This document shows positions 1 through 5,582 of a stretch of DNA of 9,304 nt, piece by piece. This DNA is from Chthoniobacterales bacterium. GTDB lineage: Bacteria; Verrucomicrobiota; Verrucomicrobiia; Chthoniobacterales; UBA6821. The stretch is taken from positions 1 through 9,304 of the forward strand of contig JAIPKF010000048.1 of NCBI GenBank assembly GCA_021733705.1, written 5' to 3'. Made by a program: the position numbers and the translations under genes. The notes under the pieces were generated by a model. It saw only the letters and a program-made list of their open reading frames with translations, was not told where the DNA came from and ran no database searches. Position 1 is the first letter of the stretch. Every line of letters starts with the position of its first letter.

Positions 1-150
1 AACAACGGGATTTGTATCTACTAGTTGCACCTGATATTCAGCTAAACTGACAATTTTTGAAGGTTGTGAAGGAATGCCTTCAGTTTTCTGTAGTTCTAGT
101 GGGTGAGGCTCAGAAAAAGTATTAATATTAGTTCTAGGGATGCCATTCAT
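1..150 (-). CDS. N-terminal part of an unidentified protein, cut by the left window edge
   Basis: Reading the minus strand from the ATG at 150, fifty codons are open to the window edge with no stop, so this is the 5' end of a longer gene. The start lies 11 bases after the bioA stop on the same strand, which suggests co-transcription with bioA. The visible peptide begins MNGIPRTNINTFSEPHPLEL and is polar and proline-rich, with no signal peptide or membrane segment. It does not resemble the start of another biotin-pathway enzyme that I know. No Shine-Dalgarno sequence precedes the ATG, as is usual in this window. The gene is supported only by its open frame, spacing and strand; no function can be given. 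Confidence 0.5.
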   Translation of the reverse strand, partial: MNGIPRTNINTFSEPHPLELQKTEGIPSQPSKIVSLAEYQVQLVDTNPVV

Positions 151-161
151 AATTTCGGTTT

Positions 162-1472
162 TTATAATGTTTGAAGAGTTAAAAAGAGTCCTTCCACTGC
201 ATTGCTAATCTCCTCTTCAGTAGCACAGAGCGGAGGCATGAAAACAATCGTATCAAGAATAGGACGTGTCAAGAGTCCATGGTGGCGTGCCTTATAGCAA
301 ATCTCTGCTCCTACCTGATCGTGCCATCGATAAGAAATAGAGGCATGAGGTTCTTGCATGAGTTCAATGCCAGCAATGAGTCCACACTGCCTGATGGGAG
401 CGACATGGGGAAGCGACTCTAATTTTTTTAATGAATGAGAAAAGCATTCTATTTTTTTTGGAAGTTTTTCTAAAACCGATTCCTCCTCAAAGATCTCAAG
501 GCTTGCAAGGGCAGCTGCACAGGCAATCGGATTAGCGGTGTAGCTGTGGCCATAATAAAAAGTTTTTTGTTCCTCCACCGTCCCTAAAAACGCCTCATAT
601 ATTTTTTCTCGTGTCATGGTGGCAGCAAGGGGGAGGGCCCCTCCGGTGAGGCCTTTGGCAAGCGCGATAAAATCAGGAATAACTCCCTCGTGCTGGCATG
701 CAAACATTTTCCCTGTACGTCCAAACCCAGTCATTACCTCGTCGAGGATCAGTAGAATGCCAAGGCGATCACAAAAGCTTCGTAAATCCCTCAACATCCC
801 TTTGGGCCAGAGCCGCATTCCAGCTACTCCTTGGATCAAGGGTTCAATCACAATGGCAGCAATCGTCTGGGGATGAGGAAGCCTCTCTAGCATCGAGAGA
901 TCGGTCACTTGTTCAACAGGAAAATGAATTTTAGCAAAGCGCTCTGAAAAAATATTTTTTCCACTCAGGCTCGCAGCCCCTGCAGTATCCCCATGATAAG
1001 AACTTGTAAAGCTCACAAAACGCTGACGTTCGGGATGGCCAGTGAGCTGCCAATACTGCAGTGTCATCTTGAGGGCCACTTCGATAGCGGTAGAGCCGTT
1101 ATCAGAGAAAAAGACTCGGGAGAGGGGGCTTCCTGGAAAAAGCTTCACTAGCCGTTCTGCGAGAATGATGGCCTTAGGATGGGTTGTTCCTAAAAAAGAG
1201 GTGTGATCGAGTCTGGAAGCTTGCTCTGCAATTGCTGCGACAATATGAGGATGTGCATGGCCATGAATATTGGTCCAGATGGAGCTATTACCATCAAAAT
1301 ATTTTTTGCCATGAATGTCATCCAAGAAGGCTCCTTTACCAGAAACGATGATAAGAGGATCTTTTTTGACCCACTCTTGTTGTTGAGTAAAGGGATGCCA
1401 GAGGTGCTGATGATCAAGGGTTGCCAGGGAAGTGGCATCTGCAGTGAAATTAGGGAGCATGGAGTTCTGCAA
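162..1472 (-). CDS. bioA: Adenosylmethionine-8-amino-7-oxononanoate aminotransferase (DAPA synthase)
   Basis: BioA is a cytoplasmic PLP enzyme of biotin synthesis that makes 7,8-diaminopelargonate from KAPA, normally with S-adenosylmethionine as amino donor. The 436-residue product has the usual family length and class III aminotransferase landmarks: the BioA-typical WHPFTQ at 25-30, DNGSTAIE at 124-131 (phosphate binding), YHGD at 159-162, LILDEVMTGFGRTG at 241-254 with Asp244 for the PLP ring nitrogen, and the Schiff-base lysine Lys273 in LAKGLTGGALP. The C-terminal TRPILDTIVFMPPL (402-415) carries the substrate-carboxylate arginine, Arg403. The frame opens with TTG at 1472. An ATG at 1460 (codon 5) is an equally good or better start, and neither has a Shine-Dalgarno sequence. 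Either start overlaps the 3' end of the small upstream gene, by 23 or 11 bases, so the two are probably translated from one message. No other biotin gene is visible. The identification is secure. Confidence 0.95.
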   Translation of the reverse strand: MQNSMLPNFTADATSLATLDHQHLWHPFTQQQEWVKKDPLIIVSGKGAFLDDIHGKKYFDGNSSIWTNIHGHAHPHIVAAIAEQASRLDHTSFLGTTHPKAIILAERLVKLFPGSPLSRVFFSDNGSTAIEVALKMTLQYWQLTGHPERQRFVSFTSSYHGDTAGAASLSGKNIFSERFAKIHFPVEQVTDLSMLERLPHPQTIAAIVIEPLIQGVAGMRLWPKGMLRDLRSFCDRLGILLILDEVMTGFGRTGKMFACQHEGVIPDFIALAKGLTGGALPLAATMTREKIYEAFLGTVEEQKTFYYGHSYTANPIACAAALASLEIFEEESVLEKLPKKIECFSHSLKKLESLPHVAPIRQCGLIAGIELMQEPHASISYRWHDQVGAEICYKARHHGLLTRPILDTIVFMPPLCATEEEISNAVEGLFLTLQTL

Positions 1473-1707
1473 GCATTTGCTTTGCTAAGGTAATATCGCC
1501 AAAGGAGGCCCGTCTCCTACTATACTTCCGTTCCAAAACATCCAGAAAAAGAAGGAGGTCCGCTTCGAGTGGTTTTTCATGATAAGTCCAAGACTCAACA
1601 TCTGCTCGTTTGGATTGGAAGCGCCACCGGGAGGCCTCCTTGGTCACACGAATTTCGCGTTTCACTTGATCTTCTTCTCGTACTGTCCATGCATGGCAAT
1701 TTCTCAT
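1450..1707 (-). CDS. Small conserved-looking hypothetical protein upstream of bioA
   Basis: This 85-residue, strongly charged protein starts at ATG 1707 and ends inside the 5' end of bioA. It has a compact look: an N-terminal beta-like stretch with NCHAWTVREED, a tryptophan-rich middle (RWRF near 28-31 and SWTYHEKPLEAD near 39-50) and a basic helix around LERKYSRRRASF. There is no signal peptide or membrane segment, so it is probably cytoplasmic. I judge it real rather than a shadow because it fills the space between the divergent CPBP gene and bioA, overlaps bioA only at its end, and has a natural globular composition. I have a weak impression of similar short proteins in Verrucomicrobia-type genomes but cannot confirm it. 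Only 37 bases separate it from the divergent CPBP gene. Function unknown. Confidence 0.6.
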   Translation of the reverse strand: MRNCHAWTVREEDQVKREIRVTKEASRWRFQSKRADVESWTYHEKPLEADLLLFLDVLERKYSRRRASFGDITLAKQMLAELHAP

Positions 1708-1744
1708 CGTTATCTTTTGAAAATTAGCATACTTTCTTTCTTTC

Positions 1745-2701
1745 GTGAAACCTTTAGCAAAAATCTTTTTCTATCTTCTTCTCTCCGTGCTTGCAGGAGC
1801 TCTTGTTGCTCCTTGGATTTATCTCACCGTTCAGGGATGGGACTCTTCTCATTGTGGCGGTCTCGCCTCATTGGTTGCTTCTCTTCAGGCGATGCCGTTT
1901 CATCGTTATTTTTCCAGATCGGTACAAGTATCTGCACTCATTTTGCTTTGGCCAATAGTCCGATGGCTTGGAATGTATCGCCTTGCAGATTTTTCTCTCT
2001 ATCACAACAACCATGCGTGGAGTGATCTTTGTTTTGGGATTATGAGTGCATTGTTACCACTGGGGTTGCTTGAGATTTTTTTTATTTGGAACGGTTGGTA
2101 TGCTCTCACAGCGAGCTGGAATGCTGCTTTGCTGTTAAAATTTCTTGCAGCTGCCAGTCTCGTTGCCCTACTAGAAGAATTCTTTTTTCGAGGGCTTTTA
2201 TTAGGAATGAGTCGACGTGCTTTTGGTGATCAAGGAGCTTTCTGGTTCACCTCCCTTTTTTTTGCAGCGCTCCACTTTCTAAATATGCCTCACGGTGGAG
2301 GGGGAATTGTCGATTGGTGGAGTGGTTTGAAACTCTGCATGCAAGTGGGCCAAGGATTACCCATCATGCCTCTCTTTCTTGGGGCTTTTGCTAACCTTAC
2401 TATTTTAGGAATGATTTTAGCATGGGTGACCCTTCGAACGCATTCTCTCTGGTTAGCCATTGGATTGCATGCCGGCTGGATTTTTTGTCAACAATCCTTC
2501 AATCATATTGCTCACTATGCAATAAGCCCTCCTGATCTACTGCTCCCATGGATTGGACTGCCCCAAGTTCATGGAATGGTTCCAGTAGGGTTGATTTACT
2601 TTTTACCAATGATTGCAACGGTTTTATTAGTGCACTTTTGGTTCAAATTTATGTTTTTTAACAAAATATCCTGCTTGAACTCATCATTTCTTTTTTATTA
2701 A
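1745..2701 (+). CDS. CPBP-family intramembrane metalloprotease
   Basis: The product is a 318-residue polytopic membrane protein of the CPBP (CAAX protease and bacteriocin-processing, Abi/Rce1-like) family, glutamate- and histidine-dependent proteases working inside the membrane. The three family motifs are present: EEFFFR at 144-149 (Glu144, Glu145, Arg149), FAALH at 173-177 ending in His177, and His242 in LHAGWIF. Hydrophobic segments run through the whole protein, starting with KIFFYLLLSVLAGAL at the N terminus and ending with a helix near 281-305. The start codon is GTG at 1745, fixed by the hydrophobic N terminus and the nearby divergent gene; no Shine-Dalgarno sequence is seen. The substrate cannot be inferred. 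The gene ends 37 bases before the deubiquitinase-like gene on the same strand, so the two may share a transcript, but nothing shows that this protease processes that product. Confidence 0.85.
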   Translation: MKPLAKIFFYLLLSVLAGALVAPWIYLTVQGWDSSHCGGLASLVASLQAMPFHRYFSRSVQVSALILLWPIVRWLGMYRLADFSLYHNNHAWSDLCFGIMSALLPLGLLEIFFIWNGWYALTASWNAALLLKFLAAASLVALLEEFFFRGLLLGMSRRAFGDQGAFWFTSLFFAALHFLNMPHGGGGIVDWWSGLKLCMQVGQGLPIMPLFLGAFANLTILGMILAWVTLRTHSLWLAIGLHAGWIFCQQSFNHIAHYAISPPDLLLPWIGLPQVHGMVPVGLIYFLPMIATVLLVHFWFKFMFFNKISCLNSSFLFY

Positions 2702-2738
2702 TAGATTCTCTCGCTTTCTAATTTCCCCCTTTGGATAT

Positions 2739-4604
2739 ATGCCCCTTCTTTCATTTTTCTCTGCCCTTTTTATTTTTGTATCTTTTCTTCAAGCTCAAAA
2801 TACAACTTTAACCCGCATATTTAATACTGATCGTGACGAGGAGGCCGCGAATCCTTATGGGGTAAGGCGAGCGATGAAGTCTGACGACGGCTGTATGAAT
2901 ACATACTGCCCGAGGAAGACTTCGAGCTCAACGCAGCATCCATCTGACTTGCTGGCTTCCGGAGTAGATTGGAATGAAATATCCGGGTTAAATGTTCGAT
3001 TAGAAAAAAAGCCACTAGCATGTGAGTATTGTTCCTTCTTAAATCAAGCAGAGCCCGCAGATATTCATCATTTTTATGATGAAAAAATGGGAAATGATTT
3101 TTCGTCAGCTTTTATTGTAAGGAGTGGTGAGCCTGGCTTCTACGACTATCACGTGATTTTAGATAAAGAAGAGTCTCTTGTTTTTTTTGTGAGTTTAGAT
3201 AATTCATGTGGATGCGATAGCAATGAAAAGATAGCTCTTTTGAGTCATGCAAGTGATCTAGCCCGCATATTTCAAACCGATCACACTGATCCTGAATTAA
3301 AATCAAATAAAATTCCTTGGTTCATTGAATCTCCTGCACTCCTTGTTTCAAACAAGGAAGAGAATTCCGAGTATTCCTCTTCTGGAAAAGTTTTTGAAAA
3401 TATAGCTACAGGATTTCTGACAGTAGCTGGTTTTTATTTTGGAACAAAATATTGTTTAACCCGGATATTTCATACTGATCGTAACGAGGAGGCCGCGAAG
3501 GCTGATGGGGTAAGGCGAGCGATGAAGTCTGACGACGGCAGTATGAAACATAGAGCCGTCGTCGCAATCCATCACCCTCCTTGTCTGCATCAGGATTCGC
3601 GGCGCCTCGCGACGAACCAGTATGAAATATGCAGGTTAAAAGAATGTTCACGTACGAATGACGCTCAACAATCAATACGCAGTAATAAAAATAAAGAAAA
3701 ACTAAGGGACCAAAAGCTAAGGGATGAAAAACTAAAAGAAAATATTTGGAATGAAATTATTTATCACAAGGATCAACCACACAACAGAAATAATGTTGAA
3801 CCGTTCCAATCACCCTATATTAAACAATTAGTTCTTAGTAACCCGTACCAAACAGCGTGCTGGGTCAATACAGCACTGGAAACACTGAAATTCTGTGTTC
3901 ATTCTAAATCTCTTCGTGAAATGGAGGAAGCAAGGGCTCCGGCACTCTATTATTTCTCGCAAGGTAATGACGTTGATTCGAATCTTCTACGTTCGGAAAT
4001 CAAGGAGCTCATTAATGGACCATTCAAGGATATTATTGATGATGAGGGGACTGTCCTCGACTTTGGTGACCCCAATGAAATATTAGGAGGTCTCTGTCAA
4101 AATTTAGGATTAGAAACTGAGAAGAAGAAGTTTTTTTTCTTAACCTCACCTATGCAAAATAATGAATCCCCGGAAGAACTCATACGGTCAGCTATTGATA
4201 CATATCGTTATGGCTTACCAGGAGATCAGTTTATTATGACTATTAGTAAAGGGTTGAATGAGGATCATACCATGAAAAGATGTTTTTGTACGGATCTTTT
4301 CAACCCTTTCAAAATTATAGATGCTGAAGAGAGTCCAAGCTATCAGCCCTTAGCTATTACATGTCACGTGGGAGCTCATTTTGTCTCTTTTCAAGAAATT
4401 GAATCTCATTGGTATCTCCGTGATGATATCAATCTGTTACAGAAAGCTCTAAATGAGGATGAGAGTCTTCTGCAGAAACCTGATCTTAGGGGGGAGATTG
4501 ATCTTGAGATGCCTTGTCTTTTGTATAAAGGAGATGATGTGATGACTTGGAAGAATTTTATTCAGACACATGCCATTAACGTTCTATTTAAAAAATCCTC
4601 ATAA
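2739..4604 (+). CDS. Secreted USP-like deubiquitinase candidate with two in-frame palindromic repeat insertions
   Basis: The 621-residue protein begins with a Sec-type signal peptide (residues 1-20, ending LQAQ). Its C-terminal domain (about 360-566) has the two boxes of ubiquitin-specific proteases (peptidase C19). The Cys box is NPYQTACWVNTALETL, with Cys374 as nucleophile. The His box has HVGAHFVSF with His547, followed by HWYLRDD, matching the family's GHYVSY...WYxFDD. Such enzymes remove ubiquitin from proteins; bacteria lack ubiquitin, so the target would be a host. Residues about 91-210 may be a second, papain-like domain, with Cys95/Cys98, YDYHV (His138) and SLDN (Asp154) in the order used by N-terminal glutamine amidohydrolase NTAQ1; this is tentative. 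Residues 24-84 and 240-300 are translated repeat elements. A charged linker holds three five-residue repeats (321-335), and 222-236 is mildly hydrophobic. The frame is intact, so the gene looks functional. The start ATG has GGAT just upstream. Confidence 0.65.
   Translation: MPLLSFFSALFIFVSFLQAQNTTLTRIFNTDRDEEAANPYGVRRAMKSDDGCMNTYCPRKTSSSTQHPSDLLASGVDWNEISGLNVRLEKKPLACEYCSFLNQAEPADIHHFYDEKMGNDFSSAFIVRSGEPGFYDYHVILDKEESLVFFVSLDNSCGCDSNEKIALLSHASDLARIFQTDHTDPELKSNKIPWFIESPALLVSNKEENSEYSSSGKVFENIATGFLTVAGFYFGTKYCLTRIFHTDRNEEAAKADGVRRAMKSDDGSMKHRAVVAIHHPPCLHQDSRRLATNQYEICRLKECSRTNDAQQSIRSNKNKEKLRDQKLRDEKLKENIWNEIIYHKDQPHNRNNVEPFQSPYIKQLVLSNPYQTACWVNTALETLKFCVHSKSLREMEEARAPALYYFSQGNDVDSNLLRSEIKELINGPFKDIIDDEGTVLDFGDPNEILGGLCQNLGLETEKKKFFFLTSPMQNNESPEELIRSAIDTYRYGLPGDQFIMTISKGLNEDHTMKRCFCTDLFNPFKIIDAEESPSYQPLAITCHVGAHFVSFQEIESHWYLRDDINLLQKALNEDESLLQKPDLRGEIDLEMPCLLYKGDDVMTWKNFIQTHAINVLFKKSS
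2809..2990 (+). repeat. Palindromic repeat element, copy 1, in frame in the deubiquitinase-like gene
   Basis: This 182-bp element has inverted ends: TAACCCGCATATTTAATACT on the left and the reverse complement of TAACCCGGATATTTCATTCC on the right. It consists of two facing half-modules that meet at the small palindrome GTATG-AATA-CATAC (2893-2906). The left half (2809-2894) closely matches the left half of copy 2 (3456-3541). The right half, reverse-complemented, matches 7248-7341 of copy 3. It is translated as residues 24-84, directly after the signal peptide, beginning LTRIFNTDRDEEAANPYG. The central arms (GACGACGGC on the left, GCCCGAGG on the right) are not complementary, so this copy appears to be a chimera. 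It is visibly GC-richer than its surroundings. Confidence 0.85.
3259..3282 (+). repeat. Solo fragment of the repeat element's left end
   Basis: This 24-base stretch, starting TAGCCCGCATATTTCAAACC, differs from the left terminus of copy 3 at only about three positions, then similarity stops. It is read in the same frame as the full copies (LARIFQTD against LTRIFHTD). It may be the remnant of a decayed or partly deleted element, or the product of gene conversion. A chance match is possible but unlikely at this length. Confidence 0.5.
3456..3639 (+). repeat. Palindromic repeat element, copy 2, in frame in the deubiquitinase-like gene
   Basis: This 184-bp copy is the most symmetrical. It runs from TTAACCCGGATATTTCATAC to GTATGAAATATGCAGGTTAA. 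At its centre GACGACGGC (3531-3539) and GCCGTCGTC (3555-3563) are exact reverse complements around TATG-AAA-CATA, so the whole element can fold into one long hairpin in DNA or mRNA. It is translated as residues 240-300 (starting LTRIFHTDRNEEAAK), between the candidate papain-like domain and the linker to the USP-like domain. Its left half matches copy 1. Its right half matches copy 3 from 7332 to 7519, except for extra sequence in copy 3. The matching central arms suggest this is closest to an ancestral unit. Confidence 0.88.
3699..3743 (+). repeat. Three tandem 15-bp units encoding a charged linker
   Basis: Three imperfect 15-base units (3699-3713, 3714-3728, 3729-3743) encode KLRDQ, KLRDE and KLKEN, residues 321-335 of the deubiquitinase-like protein. 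They form a highly charged, probably helical linker before the USP-like domain and likely arose by slippage. Confidence 0.75.
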
Positions 4605-4661
4605 CTATTACTATATAAAAGCTGAAATTCAGGAGCTCCTAGAGTGATCCATTTCCATAAA

Positions 4662-5540
4662 TCATGGAACAAGGATCTCCTGGAGTGCTTTTTCAACAGT
4701 AGGATATTGAAAATGATAATGATGTTGGAGTGCCTTTGTGGGAAGGACTCGTTGGCTCTTGAGCAGCAATGTTGAGAGATCACCTAGCATCAAGCGAAGG
4801 GCAATGGAAGGAACACGAAAAAAAGTGGGTCTTTTTAAAAGAGTTCCAAGTGTTTTTGTAAATGTTGTATTGGTGATAGGAGAGGGCATGACAGCATTGA
4901 TAGGACCATGGATCGAGGGATCATGGCAGCAGTGGAGAATAAGCCCAATGAGGTCATTTACATGAATACAGGACATCCATTGTTTTCCAGAACCAAGCAC
5001 ACCCCCAAGACCGAAGCGAAACAGGGGAGTGATATGCTTCATTATTCCTCCCTCTTTCCCAAGAACAATGCCTATACGGAGAAGCACCACTCTTACACCG
5101 TACGCTTCTGCTTTGATGGCCTCTTCTTCCCAGCTTTGGGCAACCTCTGCAAGAAAACCACTTCCTTGTGGAGCTGCTTCATTGAGGAGCTCGTCACCAC
5201 TATCCCCATAGCAACCAATTGCCGAGGCACTCACAAGTACAGAGGGTTTTATAGGAGCAGCTGCGATAGCCTCAACGAGCCGCCGCGTTCCTTGTTGACG
5301 ACTTTCTAAAATATGATGTCGCTTCTCCTTTGTCCAAAGACCAAGAATCGATTCTCCAGCAAGATGAACAAGCTGGGTACATCCATCGATGTTAGGAATA
5401 TTTTTAGGATCCCACCTGCGGGCATTAGAGAGTAGCTCAGGGTGACGAGAAAAAATAACAGTCTCCATGTTGTTTCCAAGCGCTGCAGCTTGTAGCGCTT
5501 GGCCAATAAAACCAGTAGCTCCAGTAATGCCTAAAGTCAT
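4662..5540 (-). CDS. TIGR01777-family NAD(P)-binding epimerase/SDR (YfcH-like)
   Basis: This 292-residue protein has the full length and landmarks of the atypical SDR family that includes E. coli YfcH. The N-terminal nucleotide-binding loop is TGATGFIG (residues 6-13, with Gly7, Gly10, Gly13). HLAGESI follows at 59-65, SASAIGCYG at 104-112 with the likely catalytic Tyr111, LRIGIVLG at 164-171, and the family's C-terminal (DUF1731-type) signature SQRVLP at 272-277 with FQYPTVEKAL at 287-296. It is expected to be a cytoplasmic oxidoreductase or epimerase; the substrate is not known for most family members. The start is ATG 5540, immediately before the glycine-rich loop as usual. It follows the cellulase gene by 42 bases on the same strand and could be co-transcribed with it, though no functional link is evident. 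It converges on the deubiquitinase-like gene with a 57-base gap. Confidence 0.9.
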   Translation of the reverse strand: MTLGITGATGFIGQALQAAALGNNMETVIFSRHPELLSNARRWDPKNIPNIDGCTQLVHLAGESILGLWTKEKRHHILESRQQGTRRLVEAIAAAPIKPSVLVSASAIGCYGDSGDELLNEAAPQGSGFLAEVAQSWEEEAIKAEAYGVRVVLLRIGIVLGKEGGIMKHITPLFRFGLGGVLGSGKQWMSCIHVNDLIGLILHCCHDPSIHGPINAVMPSPITNTTFTKTLGTLLKRPTFFRVPSIALRLMLGDLSTLLLKSQRVLPTKALQHHYHFQYPTVEKALQEILVP

Positions 5541-5582
5541 GGCATTACTATGACAATTTCTAACTCTAATGTATATCGAACT

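Noticed and set aside
1708..1744. Divergent promoter between the small gene and the CPBP gene
   Set aside because: TTGAAA and some AT-rich hexamers occur, but no -35/-10 pair has proper spacing in either direction.
1579..2025. 148-codon plus-strand frame
   Set aside because: It overlaps the small minus-strand gene and the start of the CPBP gene in another frame; its composition is that of an out-of-frame reading.
3406..3675. 89-codon minus-strand frame over repeat copy 2
   Set aside because: It is antisense to the deubiquitinase-like gene and spans the palindromic element; the palindrome makes both strands read similarly.
2739..4604. Pseudogene interpretation of the gene carrying two insertions
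   Set aside because: All 621 codons stay open through both elements and the catalytic boxes are intact, so decay is not supported.
4631..4640. Perfect 10-bp palindrome AGGAGCTCCT between the convergent genes
   Set aside because: It is short with no loop and no T-run, so it is not a convincing terminator or operator; it could be chance.
4646..4668. Possible weak hairpin (CCAT...ATGG) near the convergent gene ends
   Set aside because: The stem is about four pairs with no poly-T tail on either strand, so it is not called a terminator.
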